Virus record (IMG/VR): IMGVR_UViG_3300009618_000018
Span: 1 to 37,288 of that record
Length of the DNA: 37,288 nt
Source: a virus
Strand: one strand, 5' to 3'
Shown here: positions 18,737 through 27,740 of the stretch, piece after piece
Position numbering within the stretch: the first letter of the stretch is position 1
Layout: every line of letters begins with the position of its first letter
Notes under the pieces: model-generated
Database searches by the model: none
The model's input: the letters and a program-made list of their open reading frames with translations, nothing else
What the model was told of the DNA's origin: nothing
Program-made: the position numbers and the translations under genes

Positions 18737-19438
18737 GTGTCAACGGTGACAGTCGCTGGACCGGCGACGGCCGCCGCTGCGCCGCAGCTCTTGTCGCTGT
18801 CGGAATTGGCGCGGACGCGGAAACGCGACAAGGCGCTGATCTCGCGCCAGGTCAAAAAGCTGGTCGCCGCCGGCAAGCTCGAGACGCGTGAAGGCGAGCG
18901 CGGCGAGAAGCTGATCGACCCGGCCGCGTTCGCCCGCGCGCTCGGCGAGATCGCCGACCCGGTGAAGGTGCAGGCGGCCGCCACCGCGCGCCACTTCCGC
19001 GCGCCGGAGTCGCCCGCGGGCGCAACAAAGCCGCAGCCCGGCGCAACGGCGGCGCCGTCCGGCGCCGAGCCGACGCTCAGTGGCGCGCAGCTGCAGAAAA
19101 TCCATTACGAGGCCGAGCTGAAGAAGCTCGACCTCGCCGAGCGCCGCGGCCTGATCGTGCCGATCGCCGATGTCATCGCCGCCTTGCGCGCCGCGGGCGA
19201 CGCGGCGGTGCAGCTAATCGACCGGTTGCCGCTGCGCTCCGCGGATCTGACGGAAGCCGTCGGCGCCAACGGCGAAGCCGGCGCCCGCGCACTGCTCAAG
19301 ACAATCGCCTTCGAATTGCGCACCGGCCTGGCCGAGGCCTTCGCCAAGCTCGAGACACAGGGCAAAGCCGAGGAAGCCGCCGGACCGCTCGCCGCGGATC
19401 TGCCGGACGAGGCGGACCAGGCCGACCAGGCGCCATGA
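18737..19438 (+). CDS. Terminase small subunit (Nu1-like)
   Basis: 233 residues from GTG 18737, inside the GTCAACGG repeat. The N-terminal HTH at about 20-70 (LSLSELARTRKRDKALISRQVKKLVAAGKLETREG) would recognise the packaging site. An Ala/Pro-rich linker leads to long C-terminal helices (LQKIHYEAELKKLDLAERRGLIVP, IADVIAALRAAGDAAVQLIDRLP) that assemble with the large subunit. The stop overlaps the large-subunit ATG (ATGA). It starts DNA packaging by binding cos and recruiting the large subunit. Confidence 0.82.
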   Translation: MSTVTVAGPATAAAAPQLLSLSELARTRKRDKALISRQVKKLVAAGKLETREGERGEKLIDPAAFARALGEIADPVKVQAAATARHFRAPESPAGATKPQPGATAAPSGAEPTLSGAQLQKIHYEAELKKLDLAERRGLIVPIADVIAALRAAGDAAVQLIDRLPLRSADLTEAVGANGEAGARALLKTIAFELRTGLAEAFAKLETQGKAEEAAGPLAADLPDEADQADQAP

Positions 19439-21387
19439 GGCTCGAATACATCCACTCGGCGCGCGCCATCGTCGGCGGCACGCTCGCCGCCCACTTCGCG
19501 CCGGCGGCGCCGATCGCGCCATCGGCCTGGGCGGCCGAATTTGCGGTGCTGCCGGACGGCGAATATGCCGGCGAGAAGATCGACCTGCGCCGCACGCCGC
19601 ACATTGTCGAGCCGCTGGACATGCTCGGGCCGGACGCGCCGGTCAACGAAATCGCGGTGATGAAGTCGGGACAGACCGCCTTCACCACCATGCTCTTATG
19701 CGCCATTGGCCATTCGATCGACCGCGACCCTTGCGACATGGTGGTGGTGCAGCCCACCGACGTGGCGCTGCGCAAGTTCAATTCGATCAAGCTCGGCCGC
19801 ATGATCGAACTGACCGCGCCGCTCCGCGACAAGGTCTATCCGCAGTCGTCGCGCTCGGCCGCCGGCTCGACCACCTACGAAAAGAGATTTCCGCGCGGCT
19901 CGTTGTCGCTGCTGCTCGCCTCCTCGCCGGCAAACCTGCGCATGCTGACGGCGAAGAAGGCGCTGTGCGACGAGGTCGACGAATACGAGGATGACCTCGA
20001 CGGCCAGGGCGATCCGCTCTCGCTGGTCGCCCGCGGGCAAAAATCGTTCAAGGCCTCGGGCACCTGGAAACGCGCCTACGTCTCGACGCCGGTCATCCAG
20101 GACGCCTCGAAGATCGAGGAAAAACACGCCGCCGGCGACCAGCGCCGCTGGCACGTCGACTGCCCGCACTGCAAAGAGCGCATCGTGCTGGAGTGGAATG
20201 CGCCTTATGATCCGACGACGCACGGGCTCAAATTCAAGAAGACCTTCCCGCACCAGGCCTATTACGTCGCGCGATGCTGCGGCGGCGTCATCGAGAGCGC
20301 GCAGAAGGTCGCCGTCTACCGCACCGGCCGATGGGTTGCGACCGCGCCGGGCCCGGGCAAATATCCGTCCTATCACTTCGATGAGCTCTCGGCGCCGTTC
20401 TCCACCTGGGACGGCATCGCCGCGGATTACGTCGCCGCCGGCAACGACCCGGCCAAGCTGAAGACCTTCTGGAATCTCACGCTGGGCTTACCCTTCAACG
20501 TCGCCGTCGATGCACCGGACTACGAGCTGCTGATGCAGCGGCGCGAGGATTATCCGCCCGAGGTGATTCCGCCCGGTGCGCTCCTCGTCAACGTCTCGGC
20601 CGACGTGCAGATGCGCGGCATCTATGTCGAGGTGGTGGCGTTCGCACCCGATCAGCAGAGCTGGACCATCTTCGCCGATTATCTCGACGGCTCGACCACC
20701 GAAGTCGACGCCGGCGCCTTCGCCGAGCTCACAAAGCTCTACGAGCGCGAGTGGCCCGACACCAACGGCCGCAAATTCCGCGCCGACGAGTTCCTGATCG
20801 ACTCCGGCTATCGCACCGACGTCGTCTACGAGTGGACGCGGCGGCATCCCGGCACCAGGGCGACCAAGGGCGACGACGGCTGGTCGAAAGTGCCGCTCGG
20901 GATCGCCACCGACCAGGACATCGATTACCGCGGCCGCAAGATCAAAGGCGGCGCCAAGCTCCGCCTGATGGGCACCTGGCCGCTGAAGTCGAAATTCTAT
21001 ACCTATGCGGCGCTGATGCCGATCGCCGACGGCGCCGGCCTCACGTTCCCACCGGGCTTCTGCCACTTCGGCCGCTTCCTCGACGAGAACTACTTCAAGC
21101 AGATCACCTCGGAATATCTCGAGGACGGTGTGTTCCGCGGCCGCAAGCGCAAGACTTGGAAGCAGCGGCCGCACCGCGACAATCACTTCCTCGACTGCCG
21201 CGTCGGCAACATCGCCGGCGCGCACGCCTATTTCACGAGCTTCAAGGCCGACGATTGGGCTGCGCGCGCGATCGCGCGGGGCGTGAGCGCCGAGGAGCTG
21301 CCGGTGGAGGCGCCGGCGCCGGCGGCAAACGCGGGCGAACAAAAAAGCTATTTCGAGCAGCTCGCGTCATTGAACAAGGGGCTGTGA
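19435..21387 (+). CDS. terL: Terminase large subunit, GpA family
   Basis: 650 residues, the usual length for lambda gpA-type enzymes. The ATPase part includes a deviant Walker A (AVMKSGQTAFTTMLL), VVVQPTDVALRKF, and the Walker-B-like ALCDEVDEYEDDL. A zinc-finger-like insert follows (DCPHCKERIVLEW, YYVARCCGGVIE). The C-terminal nuclease carries LLVNVSADVQMRGIYVEVVAF, EFLIDSGYRTDVVYEW and HFLDCRVGNIAGAH with conserved Asp residues. It pumps DNA into the procapsid and cuts at cos. Family membership predicts cohesive ends, consistent with the gap upstream. Confidence 0.96.
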   Translation: MRLEYIHSARAIVGGTLAAHFAPAAPIAPSAWAAEFAVLPDGEYAGEKIDLRRTPHIVEPLDMLGPDAPVNEIAVMKSGQTAFTTMLLCAIGHSIDRDPCDMVVVQPTDVALRKFNSIKLGRMIELTAPLRDKVYPQSSRSAAGSTTYEKRFPRGSLSLLLASSPANLRMLTAKKALCDEVDEYEDDLDGQGDPLSLVARGQKSFKASGTWKRAYVSTPVIQDASKIEEKHAAGDQRRWHVDCPHCKERIVLEWNAPYDPTTHGLKFKKTFPHQAYYVARCCGGVIESAQKVAVYRTGRWVATAPGPGKYPSYHFDELSAPFSTWDGIAADYVAAGNDPAKLKTFWNLTLGLPFNVAVDAPDYELLMQRREDYPPEVIPPGALLVNVSADVQMRGIYVEVVAFAPDQQSWTIFADYLDGSTTEVDAGAFAELTKLYEREWPDTNGRKFRADEFLIDSGYRTDVVYEWTRRHPGTRATKGDDGWSKVPLGIATDQDIDYRGRKIKGGAKLRLMGTWPLKSKFYTYAALMPIADGAGLTFPPGFCHFGRFLDENYFKQITSEYLEDGVFRGRKRKTWKQRPHRDNHFLDCRVGNIAGAHAYFTSFKADDWAARAIARGVSAEELPVEAPAPAANAGEQKSYFEQLASLNKGL

Positions 21388-21390
21388 GCG

Positions 21391-21612
21391 ATGACGTTCA
21401 CTCCGGAGATCGTCGAGCGCCTGCGCCAGGCCGAGAACGCACTGCACCGGCTGCAGATCGGCGAGGCGTTCGTCAGCGTGCGCTTGAGCGACGGGTCATC
21501 GACCGAGTTTACCCCGCCGAAGATCAACGAGCTGCGCGCTTACGTCGATCTGCTGCGCGACCAGCTTCACGGCCGCGACCGGCGCCGCGGCGCGATCAAC
21601 GTGGTGTTTTGA
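21391..21612 (+). CDS. gpW-like head-tail joining protein
   Basis: 73 residues from ATG 21391. EIVERLRQAENALHRLQIGEAFVSVRLSDGSSTEFTPPKINELRAYVDLLRDQL is the full gpW pattern: helix, beta hairpin ending in EFTP, helix. A basic tail RDRRRGAINVVF follows. gpW closes the filled head through the portal ring and forms the platform for tail joining. Its place between large terminase and portal matches lambda. Confidence 0.92.
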   Translation: MTFTPEIVERLRQAENALHRLQIGEAFVSVRLSDGSSTEFTPPKINELRAYVDLLRDQLHGRDRRRGAINVVF

Positions 21613-21613
21613 A

Positions 21614-21817
21614 ATGACGCGCAAAGAACGGCGTGCGCTCGCGCGCGGCGCAAAAGCATCGCTGGAAATCGTGCCGCTCGCCCAAGCGTTCGGCACGCCG
21701 GCCGCGCAGCTCGCCGCGGATCTGGCGAAAGTGGATTACGCGTCGCCGGCGCGCGCAGGTCTCGCCGTCGTCAGCCGCAGTTACGACGAGCATGGCGAAC
21801 TGGTCAGCGGGAGTTAG
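21614..21817 (+). CDS. Small hypothetical protein between gpW and portal
   Basis: 67 residues from ATG 21614, one base after the gpW stop; it ends 6 bases before the portal GTG. A basic start (TRKERRALARGAKASLEIVPLAQAF) is followed by a helix and SYDEHGELVSGS. No family recognised. It may be a small accessory of the connector. Confidence 0.5.
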   Translation: MTRKERRALARGAKASLEIVPLAQAFGTPAAQLAADLAKVDYASPARAGLAVVSRSYDEHGELVSGS

Positions 21818-21823
21818 AGACCG

Positions 21824-23503
21824 GTGAGTGCTTCGCCTGCTCCGATCCAGCCCTCGGGCCTGAGTTTTTGGGCGCGGGCACGCGCGCGCATCGACACGCT
21901 GTGGGGCCCCACCGAGACCACCGAGCGCCCCGAGGGTGCCTTCCCCGCGGTCTACAAGGGCGCCAGCCTCGATTATCAGGAAACCTACGCCTGGCGGCCG
22001 CCGCTCACCTCGGCCGAGAGCGCGACCCTCTATGACCGCGTCTGGGCCAACAGTCGCGCCGACGATCTCGCGCGCAACAATCCGCATGCCGCCGCCGGCA
22101 TCATGCGGCTGGTCGACATGCTGGTCGGCGCCGGCATCCGGCTGGCGCCGCGGCCCGATGCCCACGCGCTCGGCGTCGATACCGCAAACCGCTCCGGCCG
22201 CGACATCATCAAAAAACTCGCCGCCTCGCTCAAGAGCGAGTGGGCGCTGTTCGCCAACGATCCGCGGCGCTTCGCCGACGCACAGCGGCGCTATTCGCTC
22301 AACACGCTGTTCCGCCTGCAGGCGCGTACGACGGTGCGCCGCGGCGAGTCGACCGCTTACCTGACCTGGAAACCGCATCCGGCAGCACGCTATGCCACCT
22401 GCCTGCGCGTGATCGATCCCGACCGGCTCAGCAATCCGCTCGGCCAGGCCGACACGCTCTGGCTGCGCGGCGGCATTTCCTATGACGACGACGGCGTCCC
22501 GACCGCCTATCACGTCCGCAACGGTCATCCCTCCGACTGGTTCCGCTTCGCCCAGCTCCTGAAGTGGACCACCATCCCGCGCACCACCGAGGATGGCCGC
22601 CCGGTTTTCATCCACGCCATGGAGCCGGACCGCGAGGATCAGTCGCGCGCCATCACGCCGTTCGCGGCGCTGATGACCGGCTTGCGCATGATCGGCAAGT
22701 TTGCCGAGACCGAGATTGCCACTGCGACGACGAATGCGCTGTTCGCCGCCTTCGTACATTCCAACCTGCCGGTCGCCGACGCGACGCAGGCGTTCACGCC
22801 ACAGGCCACCACCTTCGCCGACAAGCGGCACCTTTACTGGCGGCAGAATCCGGCGCGGCTCAACGGCGTTCGCATCCCGGTGTTGCCGATCGGCGACGAG
22901 ATCAAGCTCAATACCGCGCCGCGCCAGACTACCGCTTTTGCCGCCTTCGAGACGGCATTCCTGCGCGCCATCGCTTCCGCGCTCGGCCTGTCCTACGAGC
23001 AGCTGGCGATGGACTGGACCAAGACGAATTATTCGTCCGCGCGCGCGGCGCTCAATGAGGTCTGGCGCCACATCGAATCGCTGTTCTCATCGTTCGTCGA
23101 GCAGGTCGTGGCGCCGGTCTATTACGCGGTGATCGAAGAGGCCTTCGACAAGCGCTACATCACCGCGCCCGCCGGCGCGCCGGATTTCTGGGATGTGCCC
23201 GGCGCCTATCTGTGCGCCCGCTGGATCGGCCCGTCGCGCGGCTACGTCGATCCGGTCAAGGAGGCGCAGGCCGCCGGCATCCGCATGGATCAGCTCACGT
23301 CCACGCTCGAGGCGGAATGCGCGCTCGCCGGCGAGGACTGGCTCGACGTGCTCGACCAGGCGGCGATCGAGAAAGACGAGCTCGCCGCGCGCGGCCTGAT
23401 GCGCGCCATCTCCGCCCCCGGCCGCATCGCCACCGATCCGAGCGACGATCCCGAGGGAACGCCGGCGCCGGAAGACGTCACCAATGAGAAGCAAGCGGCA
23501 TGA
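21824..23503 (+). CDS. Portal protein, lambda family
   Basis: 559 residues from GTG 21824. Family features include DYQETYAWRPPLTSAES, NNPHAAAGIMRLVDMLVGAGIRL, and the central LRVIDPDRLSNP and AYHVRNGHPSD. Near the C-terminus, ASALGLSYEQLAMDWTKTNYSSARAAL is diagnostic for lambda gpB-type portals. Twelve copies form the ring through which DNA enters and leaves. The stop overlaps the protease ATG (ATGA). Confidence 0.95.
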   Translation: MSASPAPIQPSGLSFWARARARIDTLWGPTETTERPEGAFPAVYKGASLDYQETYAWRPPLTSAESATLYDRVWANSRADDLARNNPHAAAGIMRLVDMLVGAGIRLAPRPDAHALGVDTANRSGRDIIKKLAASLKSEWALFANDPRRFADAQRRYSLNTLFRLQARTTVRRGESTAYLTWKPHPAARYATCLRVIDPDRLSNPLGQADTLWLRGGISYDDDGVPTAYHVRNGHPSDWFRFAQLLKWTTIPRTTEDGRPVFIHAMEPDREDQSRAITPFAALMTGLRMIGKFAETEIATATTNALFAAFVHSNLPVADATQAFTPQATTFADKRHLYWRQNPARLNGVRIPVLPIGDEIKLNTAPRQTTAFAAFETAFLRAIASALGLSYEQLAMDWTKTNYSSARAALNEVWRHIESLFSSFVEQVVAPVYYAVIEEAFDKRYITAPAGAPDFWDVPGAYLCARWIGPSRGYVDPVKEAQAAGIRMDQLTSTLEAECALAGEDWLDVLDQAAIEKDELAARGLMRAISAPGRIATDPSDDPEGTPAPEDVTNEKQAA

Positions 23504-24426
23504 ACCTGCGTCATCCCCGCATCGCCGCGCGCATCTTCAATACGCCGCTGATGGTCGACGCCGGCAAGGCGGTGGCCATCGTTGCCGGCATGGGCGGCCG
23601 GCTCATTGATGGCCAGCTCGTCATCGACGGCCCGGCCGCAATCGACCACGTCGCCTTCTCAGGCGGGCGTCCTTCGGAAAAGATGGGCCGGCTCGGCGAT
23701 CCGATGGGAACGACGATCGAGGCGAGGGGCTACGGCGACAACATTCTGACCCGCTTCGGTCCGGTCGCGGTCATCGCGATCGAGGGCACGCTGGTACACA
23801 AGGGCGCCTGGCTCGACAGCAATTCCGGCGAGACCTCCTACGAGGGCATCCAGACGCAAGTGCTGCGCGCGGCGCGCGACGAGCGCGTACGCGGCGTCGT
23901 CTTCGAGGTCGATTCCTTCGGCGGCGAGGCCGCCGGCGCCTTCGATACCGCGGACATGATCGCCGAGCTCTCGGCGGTCAAGCCGACGGTCGCCATTCTC
24001 ACCGATTTCGCGCACTCCGGCGGCTATCTGCTCGCCGCCGCGGCGCGGCAGATCGTGCTGCCGGAGAACGGCTATGCCGGCTCCATCGGCGTCGTCGCCA
24101 TGCATGTCGATTTTTCCCGCGCGATCGAGAATGACGGCGTGCGCGTGACCGTGTTGACGTCCGGCGCGCGCAAAGACGACGGCTCGCCGTTCAAGCCGCT
24201 CGGCGCCGATGTCGCCGCGCGCTGGCAGGCGGATCTCGACGAGGGCCGCGAACAGTTCGCAACGGCGGTCGCCAGATATCGCGGCCGCCGGCTGTCGAAG
24301 AGCGCTGCGCTCGCCACGGAGGCCGGCGTCTTCCGCGGCGAGGACGCCGTCGAGGCCGGACTTGCCGACGGCGTGGTGCGGCCGAGCATGGCCTTTGCCG
24401 AATTCGTCCAGCGCGTGAATCGCTGA
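23500..24426 (+). CDS. S49-type capsid maturation protease
   Basis: 308 residues. The S49/SppA core shows VRGVVFEVDSFGGEAAGAFDTADMI and PTVAILTDFAHSGGYLLAAAA, with the nucleophile Ser in SGGY. YAGSIGVVAMHVDFSRAIE follows, as in lambda gpC. It processes procapsid proteins and probably clears the scaffold. Unlike lambda C, the scaffold region is not fused as an in-frame tail; a separate gene follows 33 bases later. Confidence 0.93.
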   Translation: MNLRHPRIAARIFNTPLMVDAGKAVAIVAGMGGRLIDGQLVIDGPAAIDHVAFSGGRPSEKMGRLGDPMGTTIEARGYGDNILTRFGPVAVIAIEGTLVHKGAWLDSNSGETSYEGIQTQVLRAARDERVRGVVFEVDSFGGEAAGAFDTADMIAELSAVKPTVAILTDFAHSGGYLLAAAARQIVLPENGYAGSIGVVAMHVDFSRAIENDGVRVTVLTSGARKDDGSPFKPLGADVAARWQADLDEGREQFATAVARYRGRRLSKSAALATEAGVFRGEDAVEAGLADGVVRPSMAFAEFVQRVNR

Positions 24427-24459
24427 AGCTTTTTCTCTTCTCAAAACCTGGAGAACATC

Positions 24460-24957
24460 ATGGACGCGAATTCCCGCGGCCTCGCCGCGATTGCTGCTGC
24501 TGCCGAGCCCGATGGCTCGCGTGAATCCGGGACCGCAACGGTGCGCATCGGGGCCGGCACGCTCAAGATCGGCCTCAGCCAGGAGGAGCATGCCGCCGCG
24601 CTGCTCGACGCGAAAACCGAGGGCAAGAAGGAAGGCACCGTCGCTGCGGCGACCGGCGAGCGAGCGCGCATTGCCGCGATCGTCAACGCGCCGGAAGCCA
24701 AGGGCCGCGAGGGCCTGGCCAACCATCTGGCCTTCAGCACCGAGCTCGCCCCGGCCGCGGCGATCGAGATGCTCAAGGCCGCGCCCGTCGCGGCGCCGGA
24801 GAAGACGTCGCGGCTCGACGGCAAGGTGCCGGCGCCGAAGGTCGACGCCGTCGAAAGCGGCGCCCAGCGCGATCGCGCTGCCGGCCTGTCGGCCGCCGTC
24901 GCCCACCAGCTCGAGAAGATCGGCAAGAAGCCAAAGCTCGCCGCCGCGGGCAGATAA
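24460..24957 (+). CDS. Separate scaffold-like protein
   Basis: 165 residues from ATG 24460 with GGAG about 9 bases upstream. Composition is rich in Ala, Glu and Lys. The segment GLSQEEHAAALLDAKTEGKKEG, then ERARIAAIVNAPEAKGREGLANHLAFSTELAPAAAIEMLKAAP, resembles the C-terminal tail of many S49 capsid proteases (ERARI-x-AI...), which acts as scaffold. Here it is free-standing. It should guide capsid assembly and then be degraded by the protease upstream. Confidence 0.75.
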   Translation: MDANSRGLAAIAAAAEPDGSRESGTATVRIGAGTLKIGLSQEEHAAALLDAKTEGKKEGTVAAATGERARIAAIVNAPEAKGREGLANHLAFSTELAPAAAIEMLKAAPVAAPEKTSRLDGKVPAPKVDAVESGAQRDRAAGLSAAVAHQLEKIGKKPKLAAAGR

Positions 24958-25000
24958 CGCAACTCGCCGGCCCGCGCACGCGCGTGCCGCCCACCAACCC

Positions 25001-25014
25001 GCCCGCTCGCGGGC
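25001..25014 (+). repeat. Intergenic hairpin, copy 1 (before decoration gene)
   Basis: GCCCGCTCGCGGGC, flanked by ACCAACCC before and TCATTGGAGCC after, lies 16 bases before the decoration gene. Related hairpins with the same flanks precede the capsid and tail-tube genes. Confidence 0.6.
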
Positions 25015-25029
25015 TCATTGGAGCCAGCC

Positions 25030-25998
25030 ATGACGCTGTTCACCGAGACCAAATTCCGCCAAACGCTGCAGACGGCGTTCCTCAAGTGGTTTGCCGCCGA
25101 GGAAATCTCCTTCGAGCAGGAGACGGCGGCGCCGAACTGCGCGGCCAATCAGGGCAGCGCGTCGACCAGCTCGCCAAATCCGCAGATTGGCGGCCTACTC
25201 GATATTGGCACCGTCATGGGCCGCATTATCATCGGCGGCGGCACGCCGGCGGCTGCGGTCGCCAATGGCGGCAATACCGGCAACGGCACCGTCGGCACGG
25301 TGACGGCGCAGACCGGCGAGCAGGTCGGCACTTACACCGTCAGCTTTACCGCCGCGACCGCGTTCAATGTCTACGATCCGAAGGGTGCGCTGGTCGGCTC
25401 CGGCGCGACCGGCACCGCCTTCGCCAATCAGCTCGGCTTCACCATCACCGCCGGTGGCACCGCCTTTGTCGCCGGCGACAGCTTCACCATCGCGGTGCCG
25501 CCCGGCAGCTATGCCGCCAATGGCGGCAATACCGGCAACGGCACCTGCGGCGCGGTCACCGCCAAAGCCGGCTGCCAAGCCGGCACCTATACCGGCGAGT
25601 TCTACGCGGCCACCAAGTTCAGCCTTTACAATCCTTCCGGCGGGTTTGTCGGCGAGGGCACGACTGGCACCGCCTTCTCCAACCAGATCGGCTTCACCAT
25701 CACCGCCGGTGGCACCGCCTTCGTCCTCGGCGATGGCTTCTCCATCGCGGTGCAGGCCGGTTCCGGCAATGTGACGCCGCTCAATCCGTCCGCCGTCGAT
25801 GGCTCCGCGGTCGCCGTCGGCATCGTCGTCAGGCCGCAGACCGTGCCGGCGGCCGCAACCGCCGCCGTGGTGCTCGCCGAGCGGCTCGTCGTCGGCCTCC
25901 TCGATTATCTGATCTGGCCCGCCGGCATCACATCGCCTCAGCAGGCCGCGGCGCTCGCGCAGCTCGCCGCCAATTACGTCATCTGCCGGCCTTCTTAA
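25030..25998 (+). CDS. Head decoration protein with inserted tandem repeat domains
   Basis: 322 residues from ATG 25030, against about 110-130 for simple lambda gpD. The N-terminal part and the C-terminus (VVVRPQTVPAAATAAVVLAERLVV, then GITSPQQAAALAQLAANYVI) fit the decoration-protein family. Between them lie two 85-residue repeats that begin NGGNTGNGT and contain GTAFxNQxGFTITAGGTAFV. These are probably beta domains exposed on the head surface, where they could touch host or environment. Decoration proteins stabilise the expanded capsid. Confidence 0.82.
   Translation: MTLFTETKFRQTLQTAFLKWFAAEEISFEQETAAPNCAANQGSASTSSPNPQIGGLLDIGTVMGRIIIGGGTPAAAVANGGNTGNGTVGTVTAQTGEQVGTYTVSFTAATAFNVYDPKGALVGSGATGTAFANQLGFTITAGGTAFVAGDSFTIAVPPGSYAANGGNTGNGTCGAVTAKAGCQAGTYTGEFYAATKFSLYNPSGGFVGEGTTGTAFSNQIGFTITAGGTAFVLGDGFSIAVQAGSGNVTPLNPSAVDGSAVAVGIVVRPQTVPAAATAAVVLAERLVVGLLDYLIWPAGITSPQQAAALAQLAANYVICRPS
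25261..25770 (+). repeat. Tandem 255-bp repeat inside the decoration gene
   Basis: Units 25261-25515 and 25516-25770 have the same length and long identical stretches. For example, GCCAATGGCGGCAATACCGG opens both, and the GFTITAGGTAFV coding block recurs at 25438 and 25693. The period is exactly 85 codons, so copy number can change without losing the frame. Confidence 0.85.
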
Positions 25999-26032
25999 AG
26001 CGCCCCGCGCGCTCGCGCCGCCCACCACCAAC

Positions 26033-26046
26033 CCGCTCGCGCGCGG
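26033..26046 (+). repeat. Intergenic hairpin, copy 2 (before capsid gene)
   Basis: CCGC-TCGCGC-GCGG, preceded by ACCAAC and followed by CTGATTG, 37 bases before the capsid start. It is related to copies at 25001 and 30739. The rest of the 85-base gap is GC-rich without other features. Confidence 0.55.
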
Positions 26047-26083
26047 CTGATTGCAGCGAGCTGCTCCAACAACGGAGAGTCCC

Positions 26084-27139
26084 GTGGAAGACCTCAGTCT
26101 GATTTTTCCTTATACCCATACGCAGCTCACCGAGCAGGTCGAAGTCATTCCGCCGCTTTACGGGCTCCTCTCCGAGCTCGACCTGTTTCCGAGCGAGGGC
26201 TCAATCTCGCGCATCGTCGAAATGCGCTACGAGGAGCACGTCCTGCGCGTGCTGCCGGCCAAGGAACGCGGCGCGCCCTCCACGCCGGCGCTGCCGCGCT
26301 CGAGCAAGACGATCTTCGTCGAGGTGCCGCACTTCCCCGAGCTCGACCTGATCACGCCTCAGGACATCCAGGACATCCTGATCCAGATGCAGGACGTGAA
26401 GCGCCTCACCACGGTGGAAGAAGAAGTCGCCAAGCGGCTGATGGACATCAAGTTCAATCACGACATCACCCGCGAATGGCTGCGTTGCCAGGCCCTGCAG
26501 GGCAACCTGATCGACGGCAATTCGCAGAACCTGCTCAATCTCTACACCGTGTTCGGCGTCTCGCCGACGCAGGTCGATTTTGTGCTCGGCACCCCCACAA
26601 CCGACATGAACGCCAAGTGCGCGGCGGTCTGGCAAGCGATCACCACCAACTTGCGCGGCGAGGTGATGACCGGCATCGAAGCGATTGTCGATCCGACCTT
26701 CTTCGAGCGCTTCGTCACTCATACGAACGTGCTGCAATACTACCTGAACGCCGAGCAGGCGATCATGCTGGCGATGCTGGTGCGCAAGGAGAGCCAGGGC
26801 AATATGTGGGGCCGCGAATTCCAGTTCGGTCGCATCCTGTTCCGCGAATATTACGGCACCGCGCCGATAAAGACCTCGCCGTCGGCGACGACGCTGACCA
26901 ATCAGGCGTTCTGGGCGGCCAACACCGGCACCGCGTATCCGCGCGGCACGCGCAAGATGTTCCGCACCTACAACGCGCCGGCGCACGATCTGCGCTTCGT
27001 CAACACCAAGGGCAACGAGATCTACGTTTCGCCTCACATCAAGGATCACGGCGAGGGCATCGAGCTCAAGTCGGAGTCGAACCCGCTGCCGATCTGCCGC
27101 CGCCCCGAGGCTCTCGTTCAGATCATCAGCTCAAACTGA
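26084..27139 (+). CDS. Major capsid protein E, lambda type
   Basis: 351 residues from GTG 26084 with CGGAGAG about 4 bases before; the earlier in-frame region is intergenic. The start (LSLIFPYTHTQLTEQVEVIPPLYGLL) and RVLPAKERGAPS follow the gpE family. HFPELDLITPQDIQDI, FNHDITREWLRCQALQGNLID and GREFQFGRILFREYYG are further matches. It is close to lambda gpE in length (341). Together with the separate decoration protein it forms the icosahedral shell. Confidence 0.95.
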   Translation: MEDLSLIFPYTHTQLTEQVEVIPPLYGLLSELDLFPSEGSISRIVEMRYEEHVLRVLPAKERGAPSTPALPRSSKTIFVEVPHFPELDLITPQDIQDILIQMQDVKRLTTVEEEVAKRLMDIKFNHDITREWLRCQALQGNLIDGNSQNLLNLYTVFGVSPTQVDFVLGTPTTDMNAKCAAVWQAITTNLRGEVMTGIEAIVDPTFFERFVTHTNVLQYYLNAEQAIMLAMLVRKESQGNMWGREFQFGRILFREYYGTAPIKTSPSATTLTNQAFWAANTGTAYPRGTRKMFRTYNAPAHDLRFVNTKGNEIYVSPHIKDHGEGIELKSESNPLPICRRPEALVQIISSN

Positions 27140-27143
27140 TCAC

Positions 27144-27323
27144 ATGGCCGAACGCACGGTCCGCCAGATCGTCGGCGACGCGGAGATCTTCGGCAAGCTA
27201 CGCGAGGATGCGATGGCGCGCGGCTATCTGCTCGCCGCGTTTACTTACGGGCTGTCGGCGATGCGTCTCTATGCGGACGCGCTCGAGCTCGCCGCCGCCA
27301 ATGCGAAAGCGGCTCGCACATGA
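27144..27323 (+). CDS. Small hypothetical protein after the capsid gene, 59 aa
   Basis: ATG 27144, four bases after the capsid stop; its TGA overlaps ATG 27320. The product is one long amphipathic helical protein (VRQIVGDAEIFGKLREDAMARGYLLAAFTYGLSAMRLYADALEL). It is in the position of lambda FI but does not resemble it. Function unknown. Confidence 0.6.
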   Translation: MAERTVRQIVGDAEIFGKLREDAMARGYLLAAFTYGLSAMRLYADALELAAANAKAART

Positions 27324-27727
27324 CCGTGTACGAGGATGCGCTCGCGGCTCATTCTCGCTCCGTCGACGCCGTCTATGCGGAGCGGTGGACGTATCTACCC
27401 TGGGCGTCGGCAAACGATGACGTCAACGCCCGCGGCGCTCCCGATCCGGGTCGTGTGCTGAAGGAAATCGTCGGCGCCTATCTGAAGCCCTACGCGCGCG
27501 CGTTTTCGGCCGAGGCGCGCCGCCAGGGCGTCAAGCCCGAGCTTCCCGGCCACGCCTCGGCGCGGCCGCAGATCGACTTCGATATGGACCAGCTGCCCTA
27601 CCGGCCACAGCAGGGCGACCGCCTGCGCCGGCATAGGACGGACGAGCTCTTCCATATCGCCGAGCCGAAATTTCCTTCCGCCGGCACCCGCCTGCAGGTC
27701 GACCTCAATCTATTGAGCCCGCAGTAA
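27320..27727 (+). CDS. Putative head-tail connector / completion protein
   Basis: 135 residues from ATG 27320. The first half is helical and the second has QQGDRLRRHRTDELFHIAEPKFPSAGTRLQVDLNLL. This motif, a Gly-Asp turn followed by a receptor-like beta sheet, resembles lambda FII or other head-tail adaptor proteins. Position after the capsid genes and before the tail module supports a role in joining head to tail. The family assignment is tentative. Confidence 0.55.
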   Translation: MTVYEDALAAHSRSVDAVYAERWTYLPWASANDDVNARGAPDPGRVLKEIVGAYLKPYARAFSAEARRQGVKPELPGHASARPQIDFDMDQLPYRPQQGDRLRRHRTDELFHIAEPKFPSAGTRLQVDLNLLSPQ

Positions 27728-27740
27728 AAGGACCAAAAAT

